Program-made: the position numbers and the translations under genes | Shown: positions 24,075-35,785 of the stretch, in pieces | Numbering within the stretch: position 1 is the first letter of the stretch | How the letters are laid out: every line of letters starts with the position of its first letter | The notes under the pieces: model-generated | Seen by the model: the letters and a program-made list of their open reading frames with translations, nothing else | What the model was told of the DNA's origin: nothing | Database searches by the model: none | Assembly: GCA_013398295.1 (NCBI GenBank) | Contig: VZSF01001924.1 | Location: 186,625 to 250,624, forward strand | Reading direction: 5' to 3' | Source: Chionis minor | Taxonomy: Eukaryota > Chordata > Aves > Charadriiformes > Chionididae | DNA: 64,000 nucleotides

Positions 24075-24830
24075 GACATCTGGAGTCCAACCCACCTGCT
24101 CAGAGCAGAGTCAGCTAGAAGGTTGCCCAGTACCACGTCCAGACAGATTTTGAATACTGTAAAGGACCAAGATTCCACAATACCTCTGGGCAACCTGTTC
24201 CAGTGCTCAGTTATCCTCACAGTAAAAGAGTTGTCACGTTCAAATGGAAATTCCTTTCAGCTTGTGCCTGCTGCCTCTTGTCCCATTCTTGGGCACCAAC
24301 AAGAGGAGTCTGGCTCTGTCTTCTTTATGTTATGCCTATCAGGTATTTACAGACATGGATTGGATTGCCTTGAGCCCTCTCTTCTCCAGGCTGAACAGCC
24401 TCAGCTCTCTCGGCCTCTCCTTGCATGTCAGCCGCATCAGTCCCTTCATCAGTGTCATGGCCCTCTCCTAGGCTTTCTCATTTGCCCATGTCTTTCATGT
24501 ACCAGGAAGCTGAGACATGAACCCAGCACTCCACGTGTGTCTTACCAGTGCTGAGTAGAGTGAAAAGGTCACCTTCCTCAACCTGCTGGCAGTGTTTTTC
24601 CCCTAATGGAACTACAGATGCTTTTGGCCTACTTTGCTGTAGGGGCACATCACTGGCTCATGTCCAATTTGTTGTCCAACCAGACCCCAGGTCCTCTTCT
24701 ACAAAACTGCCTTTCAGCTGCTTGATGCCTCAGCATGTACTGGTTCATGGGTTTATTCCTCTCCAGGGTCATGCCTTGGCATTTCCCGTTGTTGAACTCA
24801 ATATCCTCCTGCTAGGAAATGGTTTCCCCC
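24017..24830 (-). mobile_element. CR1 retrotransposon, older subfamily, 5'-truncated
   Basis: The 3' end is at 24017 with CAGAATCACAGAATCC, then GGTGGGAAGGGACCTGTGGA. Antisense CR1 phrases follow in order: CAACCTGTTCCAGTGCTCAG (24192-24211), CTTCTCCAGGCTGAACAGCC (24381-24400), TGTCTTACCAGTGCTGAGTA (24538-24557), GGGCACATCACTGGCTCATG (24643-24662) and GTTGTTGAACTCAAT near 24790. The 3' end type (GACCTGTGGAGATC) differs from the GACCTTAAAGATC type of the other copies, so it belongs to another CR1 subfamily. Divergence is moderate and ORF2 is represented only by its last part. The 225-codon plus-strand open frame over this block is antisense and has no meaning as a protein. Confidence 0.8.
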
Positions 24831-26449
24831 AAATGGCAGTATTTGCTAATGGCCTGGAAGTGGGCCTACTTACGATGTCTGTGTATTTTCTCTGTGGTTA
24901 ATAGCGTCACATTTAATTTATGTCCATTACAAAAATAAAAAATAAAAGTGAGAAAAAAGCAACATGCTTTTGACCTATTGGTCTGTGGCAGGTACATTCT
25001 ACATCACTCTGCCCATCTCTTTATTCCTAAACATATCTTTGTCTTCTGTACCTATGCTGCTCAGATATGTGCTGTTTTGGCTATGATATTCTAGAACAAA
25101 CAGTTTCAATAAGCTAAATGATTCTCATTCAGATATTCTTGACATTTCTAATCATCCTAATTGAACCTATACCATGTGTTAGCATAAGTTGGCAGCTGGT
25201 GCTGTTTGGTGTCCTCTGATGCCTTCTAGTCGTTTTTGCTTAACGTAAAGGAGTAACAGTGAATTCTTCCATAATAAACCCTAGTATTTTTACTCTGACA
25301 AGCAAAATCTATAGATTTCCTTAAGTTTTTTTCCACCCCTTGCCAGGGCTGTTCCTAAACACTGAGTGATAGTCTTGCCACCACAGGACTGCTCAACAGA
25401 GCTTGAAATTAGTAAGAGGAGCTCAGGCTGTCTGACAGCTAGTCCTACCACGGCCGCCAAGTCTGAACAAACAGCAGCAGCGATTTTGCTCACAGGGGAA
25501 ATAAGGTTAGTGAAAATATTAAAGAAAAGTGAATGCCATTGCTGGCATGGCAACACTTTCCAGTAATTGGCTCCTTGTCATTCATGCTGGCCTGACTCTG
25601 AGAGCTACAGATGGGAAGCTTAGAAGCTTTAGTTTGGAAGCTGTAGTTTGGAGCTTATAAGCTTTTCTTAAGAAATGGGAAACAGATCAAAAGTTCATGG
25701 AAGTAAGCATAATTCTCTAAATTCCAAGAAAATGTCTTGCTAATTTACTTTTGTTTGAATTAATCTATTTGAACATGTAGGATAATAGGTATTGTAACCA
25801 TTAAGTTGTAGGTATTATTTTTAATGAAAAACTGCTGTCTCTGATTTTTTCCAGGACTAAACTCTAACTTATTCATCAACAGCTAGCACTGCCCATTCCT
25901 TCTTATTACAGAAGGTAGATTTATATACTTTCAGGTATATAGATCATGATTAATTTTGAAAGATCTTGCAAGTATCTTCCTGAAAATTTGATGTAAATAT
26001 TATTAAAGTGACTAATAAGAAAACTTGCGTTGTTCAAAGATTAAAAAATGAAAAAATCATTAACTGAACTGACACAAATACAACTTGAAAAAATTAAATG
26101 TTCCACTCAGATATATATCTCAGTTATTGAATACAAATATGAATCAAATCTGAGCTGTCCAGCTTAACAAATCAAACTGGAATTCTCAAATTAGTTGATT
26201 AGAGTCCCAGTAATATTACAGAGATTGTTTTGAGGACATTGTTTGCATTTTTGTACTCTGTTGCTTGGACAGGAGGGTGGCAGTTGATGGAGTTTATATT
26301 TCTTTTCCTGGGTCTACCTTAAACTGTGAAATGGATGAGAAAGGTTAAAAAAAACCCCAAAAATTTCTGTCATTTGTAGAGACTTGATCTGATCAAACTT
26401 CTACTGATTCACAAACATGGTAATACTACAGCTTGATAATGATAATTAG
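24831..26449. other. Non-coding stretch
   Basis: No exon or interspersed repeat is recognised. A 50-base cluster of AAGCTT words is described separately. Open frames reach 88 codons and match nothing known to me. Confidence 0.5.
25612..25675. repeat. Short repeat cluster of AAGCTT and TAGTTTGGA
   Basis: AAGCTT occurs at 25616, 25624 and 25659. TAGTTTGGA occurs at 25630 and 25644, 14 bases apart. This looks like a small local duplication with decay. Confidence 0.5.
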
Positions 26450-26614
26450 TAGGTTGTCCAGAGAAGCTCTGGAGTCTCCATCCTTGCAGATATTCAAAAC
26501 CCAATTGGATACACTGCTGAGCAACCTGTTCTAGTTGACCCTGGTCTGAGCAGTAGGGTTGGATTAGGCAATCTCCAGAGGTCCCTTACAAAGTCAGACA
26601 TTCTGTGATAGTAT
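26450..26614 (+). mobile_element. CR1 3'-end fragment, old
   Basis: Plus-strand CR1 tail: AGAAGCTCTGGAGTCTCCAT, then CCTTGCAGATATTCAAAACCC, TGAGCAACCTGTTCTAG, GGTTGGATTAGGCAATCTCC and AGAGGTCCCTTACAA, ending in CATTCTGTGATAGTAT. Only about 165 bases remain. The subfamily has the 'ATCTCCAGAGGTCCC' type 3' end, like the copy at 24017, and is clearly diverged. Confidence 0.8.
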
Positions 26615-29342
26615 AAGTATAATCCCCTAAAAGAAGAGCTTGATGAATTTAATGGCTGTAATATTTTTCCTAATGTACTTTTTTCTTGCCACATTACATC
26701 AGACCTCTGATCCTCAGTCTTCTGAATCTGCATGGGGTCTTGTGAAGCAGGTAGCCATTTATATTAAGCATTTTCATTCCCTCCCATTTTGTTTACATGC
26801 AAAAATATGAAAATAATCTGAAGTTCAGTATAAAAAAATATGTCAAGAGAAAGAGTACTTTAAAGGTTATTATTGTCTTCTCAAAACCACAAATGTTAAT
26901 CTGGAAATGTAAATGTAATGTTACATTGAAAAAAAAGTACACACTGTGAATTATGCGGCATGAAACAGCCGCCTTTATAACCCTGACAATTCAAAAGGAA
27001 CAGAGAGGAAGAATAGAGTGAAGCGGTGTGTTTCAGTCACTGTATCAGGTAGGTGCAACACCACCCATGTGGCTGGCAGCTACTGAGCCAGAAAATCAAG
27101 CCTTACCATGAGTGAAACATTAGATCCCACATGAGTCTATTTTCTAGTCTAAATCGTTAGTAGCTTTAGTGGCATTTTATTAGGACTACTCACATCATCA
27201 CATCCCAGTGATCCTGTTCTGTATCTGCTCTGCCATCAGTTACCAATAAAATTCTGCTATACTCTGTTTTGATTACCTGCAATATGAAATACATTCAAAG
27301 ATGAACTTTTAGTGAGTTATTTTATACATGCTGAGGGGAGTTCCATTTTGATGGCTGAATTAAACAAAACGTAGAGAATATAGGTAGTCAAGGCTTCAAG
27401 CATATTGTTTTTAACATAATACCTTCAAAGAAAACTGCTTTAATCCTCCACAACTCATTTAAACTTGGAATTAAATATGCATGCAAATGTGATGATCCCA
27501 CACCCCTGTTCGTGTAGATTTATAACTATCCACTGGAATATTTGTGTTTCCAGATGCTTTAGAAATTCAGGTTGCCAGCTCAATTCCTTAAAGACTTGTC
27601 ATGCCTACCCAGCAAAGTACTATTACAGATGTTTGATTAATGTCCTAATATTCCACTTAAATCAGCAGTGCCATTTCAAAGTATTTCATCTCCTGAAGGG
27701 AAATTGTAGCCTGATATTCAAGGGATTAAGCTGCAGATAAAACAACTATCTTTTAATGGTATCTCTTCCCCTTCATATTTTTTTTTTCATTATAAGGCTA
27801 TAATAAAATTTATAAACAGGAAAAGGCTATGTAGTTTAACATTCAGAGATGTTGTGTTTAAAAGACTGCATTTTTTGTCTTAGCAGTCAAACAAAAGAAA
27901 ATGCGACAACTCATTCAATCATTCTACAGTTCTGCAAAACCAGCTTTTATTAGGACTGTAGAAATTCAGCAGAGGTCTGCATCTTCCTAGAAATCCTTTG
28001 TCTTATCTTATAAATGTTTTTAAATTTTAAAACAAAATATTGAAAAATAGACATATTCATGATATGTTCTGGCTAATAAGAAGCAAATATCTTGTCTAGT
28101 GTGGACAGGCTGACTGAACTGTATTCCAGCTGTAGATCAGGACTGTAAATAGCTCGGCTTTTGTTATGCTCAAAAAGGACAATAACAGACACAAGGATAA
28201 ACATAATAGGAGAAAAAAAAAAGCCTGAAGAGTGTACTCAAAGGAAGAATGTTACTTGAAACTCAAGAATGTGTTTTAATAATCAATAACCATTGATACA
28301 ACAAAACCACCAAATTAATTCAGGGTTATATTGATCAGAATAAATAAATAAATTGTATTTTTATCTCCATTCAATTAACTTGGGACACATGAGATGACTA
28401 TATATGAATCTGCTGTTGATACTCTTACTTGAACCTGTTCTGTGCATCAACTCAAAGAGGGGTAGGTACAGTTTTGATCTGAACAAACAAAATGTTTGGC
28501 CTTGTGGCAATGATGATATTGTAAATAAAAACACTTCAGATCCTCCGAGTGAATAGGGGTCAACAGGGCTACTGAACTGTGTCAGGACACACTGCTTACA
28601 ACACAGTAACAGCTCTTTAGACGTTGGTGTCCTCCTGGTCCTTCCACAGGAGAAGTATGTGATGCCAGGATTTGCCAGCAGTTAGTTCCCTGTCTTTTCC
28701 ATAGCCAATACTGAGAGGAAAAACAACCCCAAAAAAACCCAACCAAAATTTTTCATTCAGATACCTTTAAATGGCGAAGATAGCTTTGTCATTTCTTCTT
28801 TAGTTGCTAATCTCTTCTCAGTATGTTTAATGAAAACATGATAGGGATAGCTTCTTCTTATCACTGAATACAAGGCCTTTTCTGAACTTCCTTGATAATT
28901 GATCTCTGTGGCAGTGACTAAAAAAGTATCTCTGGAGGGTGCTTCTATATTTAAATAATTCTTTTATTTCTTTGCTTCAATTTGCTGTACCTGAAGTTGG
29001 TTCAGGACTAGCTTGTGACTTGTGCTACAGTTTCTAGCCAAGGAAGAATAAAGATGCCACATGGAGATGATGTAGTGGAAGGGCTTTCACTTCTTGTTAA
29101 CATATATGTGTACAACGGACAAATGCAATCCCATCAATATTTGCAATAAAGAGACAAACTTGGGACTACACTCTGAGTAAAGAAATTGGCGTGTGTTAAT
29201 TTCAGTAAAAAATAACACATACCTTTTTGGAAAATACTACTCTTCCTAGATATATTTTACTTTTGCATCAATAACACCTCAGGTGCCTGATTTTGTACAT
29301 ATAAAAAGGAAAGCTCAATGTATATCTCGAAGAACTAAATAA
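26615..29342. other. Non-coding stretch, nothing recognised
   Basis: About 2.7 kb without a recognisable exon, RNA gene or transposon. Short A- and T-runs occur (27778-27788, 28208-28220). Open frames reach 91 codons at 27465-27740 without family resemblance. Confidence 0.5.
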
Positions 29343-30337
29343 ATCACAGAATCATAGAATGGTTCAGGTTGGAAGGGACCTTAAAGATCATCTAGTTCCA
29401 AACTCTGTGACGTGGGCAGGGACACTTCCCCCTCGACCTGGTTGCTCAAAGTCCTTCAACCTGACCTTGAACACTTCCAGGGATGGGGCCTCCACAACCT
29501 CCCTGGCCAACCTGTTCCAGTGCCTCACTACCCTCAGAGTGAAAAAGTTATTCCTAATATCTAATCTAAATCTTCTGGGCTGCGAGCGGACATTGCCAGC
29601 TCATGCTGAGCTTGTCATCAATCAACACCCCCAAGTCCTTTTCCTCAAGGCTCCTTTCAATCCATTCTCCACTCAGTCTGTATTTGTGCTTGGGATTACT
29701 CTGACCCAGGTGCAGGACCTTGCACTTGGCCTTGTTGAACTTCATGAGGTTGGCACGGGCCCACCTCTCAAGCCTGTCCAGGTCCCTCTGGATGGCATCC
29801 CTTCCCTCCAGAGTGTCAGCTGAACCAAACAGCTTGGTGTCCTTGACAATCTTGCTGAAAATGCACACAATCCCACCATCCATGTTGCCAACAAAGATGT
29901 TAAATAATACTGGACCCAGTACCAAACTCTACTGAACACCAGTTGACACTGCTCACCCCTTTGACTTCGAGCTGTTGACTGCAACTCTTTGTGTTTTGCC
30001 ATCCAGCCAATTCTTTACCTACCGAGTGGTCCACCCATCAAATCCACGTCTCTCCAATTTAGAGACAAGGATGTCATGTGGGACAGTGTCAAACGCTTTG
30101 CATAAGTAAGTCCAGGTAGATTACATAAATTGCTCTCCTCTTATCCACCAGTGCTGTAGCCCTATCATAGAAGGCCACCAAATTTGTCAGGCATGATTTG
30201 CCCTCAGTGAAGCCATGTTGGCTACCACCAATCACCGCCTCATTTCTGATGTGCCTTAGAAGAATGTCTAGCAGCATCTGCTCAATGATCTTGCCAGGCA
30301 CAGAGGTAAGACCAACTGGCCTGTAGTTCCCTGGGTC
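29343..30337 (-). mobile_element. CR1 retrotransposon with internal deletion
   Basis: The 3' end at 29343 shows CACAGAATCATAGAATGG and GGTTGGAAGGGACCTTAAAG. Similarity to the CR1 3' UTR continues to about 29575, then jumps at TCTTCTGGGCTGCGAGC directly into the ORF2 thumb region at about 29605, so several hundred bases of the 3' part are deleted. ORF2 then runs antisense to about 30337, where it stops at CCTGTAGTTCCCTGGGTC (5' truncation). A run of CA-rich simple sequence follows. The portion 29851-30107 is nearly identical to part of the copy at 32.6 kb. Confidence 0.85.
29600..30301 (-). pseudogene. CR1 ORF2 reverse-transcriptase remnant, catalytically dead
   Basis: Minus-strand translation shows, from the N side, [22 protein letters not shown] (30190-30255 region), later [36 protein letters not shown] and [17 protein letters not shown]. 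The FADD catalytic box is changed: codons at 29850-29839 read I-V-K-D, so the first of the paired aspartates is lost. Where the family has [10 protein letters not shown] there is an in-frame TAG (GVQ-stop-SLVLGP, about 29930). A further frameshift lies near 30105, where an extra AAGT is inserted. It cannot encode a working enzyme. Confidence 0.75.
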
Positions 30338-30402
30338 AAATACACATCACAAACGCACACACATGTGTATATATGCACACAATCACACATACAAAGACAA
30401 GG
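30338..30402. repeat. CA-rich simple sequence next to the CR1 5' end
   Basis: An imperfect CA/TG run (ACACATCACAAACGCACACA, then TGTGTATATATG and CACACAATCACACATAC) lies directly beside the truncated 5' end of the CR1. It may have been the insertion target or have formed at the junction. Confidence 0.6.
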
Positions 30403-32499
30403 CATTAGAGAACGTACAGCAAAATCAGCGCTGCAGGGTGTGGAAATTTCAAGCAGTTTCCTTCACCTTCATGTTTTTATTCCTTGTAGAAAATAGTACC
30501 TATGAAACTTTTGCAAGTTTTTCTTTTCCCCAAACTCACAGCTGTCTGGCTTCACACTGGTAGATTTTCATCAGCAGCAAAGACACTTCCCAGACACAAA
30601 GATCATCTCCATCAGTCAGCAATGCATACATTGTCACCCTAAAATAAGAATTGCTAAATGTTCTCAAGAAAAGTCTGCCAGAGTATTTTTAAGATAGGCA
30701 AAGAAAATATTTGTACTTCACTTGTTCTTAGAAATGCCTGAATCATTTTAGCTGAAATTTTCTCGTTGTTTCTTCAGTGACAGATGGATTACAGATTGGA
30801 CAGATGAGCTAAACTTTTTACTAGAGAAGAGATATTATTCTGTGTGTACTCTTTGGGAATTCAATCTGTCTACATAAAAAGTTAGAGTACATATTTCCAT
30901 GTCTTTACATATGTATTTCTCAACCTAGCCACCTTTGGATGTTGCCCTTTTTTTTTTTTTCCTTAATTATTCATTTATTTCTTTTTCCCCCATATTTTTG
31001 TCCATAAGTCATTAGATAGTTCACTTCCTCTGGTACTAGGACTATCCTTTTGACTCATTTTATAAGAATTGTCTCCTTTTGTTAAATTCTAACACAGGCA
31101 ACTACACAAAGTAAATTTTTTCATATAAGACAGGTATTTTGTAAAAATAGGGTAATCATGCAAAAGAAAGAATGAAAACAGGAATTGAGGAATAAGTTTT
31201 GTATTTTTTTGGTCTAGTCCATGGAGTATGTCAGTGGCACTCAGGAGTACTCTACTGAATCCTGCTCAGGTGCAGATTTTGTGTGTGACCTTGGTTTCTC
31301 TGCTGCTCAATTCATGTGCGTAAGTTGGAGACACTGTTTCTCCAGTATAACAACGTAATTAGAGAGAGGGGCATCTCTGGAGGCCATTTCATCCTACTGT
31401 AGAACAGGTGTTGAAAACAGAGGAAGTAAATCAGCAGAGGAATTGGCTACCTCTCTCCATTGCCTAAGAGGGAACAGGGAGAAGTAGCTTAGATTGCATA
31501 CTAAATTTACAGATAGCTAAAAGTAAATGAGACATATCACAATATTGAGGAAAAAAGTATTTTTGCTGCTTAATGAATTGGTTCAATTTTGGTGTTAATA
31601 ATTAGAAGTACAAATATTTCAGAAGCTTCTATGTTTCCAGGTAATAAGGAAAAAGTAGTTTGCTTTTCTCGGTGCTTTCCTTGGATACACAACATATTAT
31701 TTTCATTATCATTGGTTTGTGGGTTTGTTTGTTTTTTTTTTATAAATTGTAGCTCCTGAGTTTTCCCAGTAGCTTTGGGTCTCTGCTGCTCTTCAGGCTG
31801 ACTATCTGGTACCACCACTGTGAGAAGCAAGGAATTTATGCACACGGTCTTCAAGTTAAACATACAATGTTTTCTATATGCAAGTCAAAACAGATCTTCC
31901 CTCAGATTTCTTGTGTCTTCCTTCATTTCCCTGATTGTTGTTTCTTTGTTTCTTTTTTTTCTTTTTACAAACTACTTTTTTTCTGAAACTGCATTGAACA
32001 ATCTAAGAAATGTCTCAAACTGAACAAGAAATTAGCATCTAACAAGAAATAAGCTGTTGTAAAGTAGGCACTTTTCAAATACAGCATTAGACAGGAAATC
32101 AATTCTCAAATACACAGCATATGAAGTTCTAAACATTCAGTTATTTCCTCTAGAGATTACAATTTAAAACCATCTCTCCAAAAGTGCATTGTTTGTTTCA
32201 GAGGCTACCATGCTCACTTAGCTCCCAGAATAATTTTAACATTCATGGGTTTTCCATACTGCATTATGAGGGGAGATGAGGGAAGATCTTCATTGCTGAA
32301 CTCTATTTGTAAAGACAGACATCCCTTTTCCACTTTAATAGATTTAGATCTCTCAGAAAAATAGCTATTAAAGACTGACTGCAAAGATTTTGCTGCCAGA
32401 ATGCAAAATACAAATATTTATGGTAAACATAAGCAAAATTTTCTATCATATTTCAATAATTCTCCTTCATAAACCTAATGGACTTCTGAAAATAGATTT
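30403..32499. other. Non-coding stretch, nothing recognised
   Basis: There is a T-run at about 30950-30963 and a T-rich patch at about 31730-31742. Open frames stay below 100 codons. I see no gene or repeat family. Confidence 0.5.
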
Positions 32500-32607
32500 T
32501 TAAAGCCAGAAGATATCTTAGACACACTGATTTAGGGTTTTTCGTATGACAGGCCATAGAATATCATCATTATTAGGCCAAATAACTTACAGTCGCCTAG
32601 AGCACAT
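32500..32607 (-). mobile_element. Ancient CR1/L3-like 3' UTR relic interrupted by a CR1
   Basis: The phrases TTAAAGCCAGAAG (32501), TATGACAGGCCATAGAATATC (32545), GCCAAATAACTTACAG and CTAGAGCACATC (32597) follow the order of an old amniote LINE 3' region known from turtle and bird genomes. The sequence is cut at about 32608 by the 3' end of the younger CR1. I could not recognise the continuation beyond 33740 with confidence. Confidence 0.45.
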
Positions 32608-33740
32608 CATCATAGAATCACAGAACAGTTAGAGTTGGAAGGGACCTTAAAGATCATTTAGTTCCAGTAACACTAACATAGGAAAAAACACCTCCCCCTC
32701 GACCTGGTTCCTCAAAGTCCCATCCAACCTGACCTTGAACACTTCCAAGGATGGGGCCTCCACAACCTCCCTGGCCAACCTGTTCCAGTGCCTCACTGCC
32801 CTCAGAGTGGAAAAGTTCTTCCAAATATCTATTCTAAATCTACCTGCTTCCAGTTTAAGTCTTGCTGAAAATGCACACAATCCCACCATCCATGTTGCCA
32901 ACAAAGATGTTAAATAATACTGGACCCAGTACCAAACTCTACTGAACACCAGTTGACACTGCTCACCCCTTTGACTTCGAGCTGTTGACTGCAACTCTTT
33001 GTGTTTTGCCATCCAGCCAATTCTTTACCTACTGAGTGGTCCACCCATCAAATCCACGTCTCTCCAATTTAGAGACAAGGATGTCATGTGGGACAGTGTC
33101 AAACTCTTTGCATAAGTCCAGGTAGATTACATAAATTGCTCTCCCCTTATCCACCAATGCTGTAACACCATTGTAGAAGGCTACTGCAGTTCCTTGGGTC
33201 TTCCTTTTTTTCCTTTTTGAAAAAAAAGGTTATGTTTCCCCTTTTCCAGTCAGTGGGAACTTTTTTGGACTGCCACAACTACTCAAATATGGTGGATAGT
33301 GGCTTGGCAAGTTCATCCACCAGTTCCTTCAGGACCTGTGGATGAATCTCATCAGGTCCTGTTGACTTGTGCACCTTCAGGTTCCTCAGATGGTCTCAAA
33401 CCTGGTCTTCTGCTACAACAGGTGGTTCCACATTCTCCCAGTCCCTGCCTTTGCCTTCTGTGACTTGGGTGGTGTGGCTAGAGAACTTGCTGGTGAAGAC
33501 TGAGGCAAAAAAGTCATTGAGTACCTCAGCCTTCTCCATATCCCAGGTGATCAGGTCTCCTGTTTCTTTCTGGAGAGGGTCCACAGTTTCCCTAGTCTTC
33601 CTTTTGTCACTGACACACTTATAGAAGGCTTTCTTGTTGCCCTGTTATTCTATCTGGGCTTTATCTTTCCTAACCTGATCCCTGGCTGCTCAGACAATTT
33701 CTGTGTATTCCTCTCAGGCTACCTGTGTTTGCTTCCAAGA
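32608..33740 (-). mobile_element. CR1 retrotransposon with two internal deletions
   Basis: The 3' end at 32608 shows ATCATAGAATCACAGAACAG and GTTGGAAGGGACCTTAAAGA. CR1 3' UTR runs to 32860 (CCTGCTTCCAGTTTAAGT). A deletion then joins it to ORF2 at CTTGCTGAAAATGC (32861), losing the 3' UTR remainder, the thumb region and the FADD box. ORF2 continues to about 33190, where a second deletion of roughly 100-200 bases joins it to the GGGTCTTCCTTTTT block. It then runs on through the linker region between endonuclease and reverse transcriptase (antisense of FASVFTSKF at about 33486) to about 33740. It shares the premature TAG of the 29.3-kb copy. Confidence 0.85.
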
Positions 33741-35475
33741 AAATTCTCGTAACCAAATGCATGTACTAATTAAAAAGCAAATCTGGGGCATGCAAAACAT
33801 GCCTGCAAGACAAGCATATTGTCACTCTGAGCATCCTTTGCTACTGTCATATTGTTAAAGTAGTTTGTAGAGTTACTATCATACTGATTTTCCTATTAGC
33901 TCTTGTTAGCCAGAAAATATCTTTGGAAAGAAATTTCACTTTTTGTCTGCACCATTCCGGGAACATTTGACCTTACCCCTCAGGCAAAGCCCTACCAACC
34001 CTGAGACGTATTTGTCTCTCCCAAAATATCATGCTGCAATTTCTATAACTGGGTGTAGGCCAAAAATTCAAAACCAAAATTGATCCAGAAGGTCACAGCC
34101 TGCTCCTAGGTGGGTTACCACAGCAAGATCAAATTTAGTTGATGGATGATATATACTGTCTACTACGTATAATTCATATTAATTTTTCTTAGTAGCTCAC
34201 GGTCTCAAATGATAGCTTAAAATATCTTATTAGCACACAACTTTAAGATGTCAAACTGGGTGATAAGCATGCACATAGATGAAACGGGAAGAAGATAGTG
34301 AAATATTTTAAAAATTTTGTCTGTCGTCAGTATCAGTATTCTTCCATGTCTATGGTTTTAAGGAAAAAAAAAATTCACATTAATGGTTACCTACCTTGGT
34401 CTAGTTTCTCCTCTCCCCCTCCTGTGAAAAGGTATATTTGCTTGAACAAATCTTGATGCTTGACTCTTCTCATGGTATAATGTTTACCATGATGTGACCT
34501 GACTGACTCCAATGAGTGTGAAGCATTCTGTTATATGCATGTTTTTGAACAGCGAGTTCAACTACTCTTGCTTGATACATATATTTTTAGCTTTGTGTCC
34601 ACTACCATCTGCTGCTGACTACTCGTCTTATTTTCCCCTTGTATTTGATTACAAATCCCCTTGATTTGTAAAAAAAATGATGATACATCTGACATACATT
34701 TAAGAGATTTGCCAATTCTGATGTTTCACAGCTTTTGTGTAAAGCTTTGTGATTTTTACATTAGAAGGAAATGCACTTACTAGAGCATAAATACTGGGCT
34801 CCATCCAGCACAATTTAAACAGTAAGTATTTCGCATTTTTCAGGGAGTTGCTAAGTATTACAAATCTTCATTTCATTGGACTTCTGCTTCAAAGCGCAAA
34901 AGATAAATGAACATTAGTTTTAATGCATTTAATCATTACTCTGATGATGTGTGAAAGGTTTGGTGGGATCTTTTTCAGAAGAAATTCAAATCAGGATTTA
35001 AAAGAGTCACCTCACTTTTCCAGCTGAATTTCACATGGTGTGGGATGAGAAAGTAGTTAGGTGCCTCAGCTGGCCACACTTGACTTGATGGAACTGATTA
35101 TTGGAGGTGTGTAAAATTCATTGCTCATTGTTAAGTAGGTGCCCTATACTATGTCATACTGCAATTAAAAAGAAAAACTGCAGATGTAGCCAAATAAACT
35201 ACTTCATTACCACAAAGGAACAACAGAAGAGATTTATTACCACCTTTAAATTTAATTACATTATAATTTTTCACACAAGCCAAACTTTCCTTACATTTCT
35301 TACAAGATTCTATAATTCCAATTAAGCATCTTGATATCTGACTTTTGTTATTTGTGAATGGAAGAGAAAGCAGAACATGTATGAAAATAAATGTTAAAAG
35401 AGGAAGCCTTGTCATTTCACTGATTTGTGGATACATATATATGAGATCTACAAGGTGGGGCTGTAACACTTGATT
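33741..35475. other. Non-coding stretch, nothing recognised
   Basis: No gene or clear repeat is seen. The segment 33930-34110 is less AT-rich and could be an unrecognised old repeat. Confidence 0.45.
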
Positions 35476-35785
35476 TTGTTAAGTCTGAAGAAGAGACAGC
35501 TAAACAGGGATCCTAGTGTCCATCTTTAAATTTCTAATGGCAGAGCATAGTGAAGGTGGATTCAGACTGTTCTTGGAGGTGTGTAGCAAGAGAAAAAGAG
35601 AAAATAAATTGAATTTGAATCAATGAAAAATCTGTTTGGATATTAGGAAAAAAGAAATTTCTCTAAGAGCTCTTAAGCTCTGGGATGTGTTGAACACAGA
35701 ATTCAACTGCCCTGAGTGATCTGACCAGGAGCAGCCAGTCTCCAGAGGTCCCCCTCCAACCTAAATTACTATCTGATTCTACACA
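35476..35785 (+). mobile_element. Old CR1 3'-end fragment
   Basis: Plus-strand CR1 tail, strongly diverged. AAGTCTGAAGAAGAGACAGC corresponds to the usual 'AGTCTGAAGAAGAGGAGGC'. Later come TTGGATATTAGGAAAAAAG (35637), then CCAGTCTCCAGAGGTCC and CCCTCCAACCTAAATTAC (35737-35768), ending at TCTGATTCTACACAG. Many indels and substitutions make this among the oldest CR1 copies in the window. Confidence 0.65.

Noticed and set aside
23880..24554. A 225-codon open frame on the plus strand
   Set aside because: It runs antisense over a CR1 fragment and the duplicated LINE relic. There is no protein resemblance, and it shares its first part with the copy at 22095-22289.
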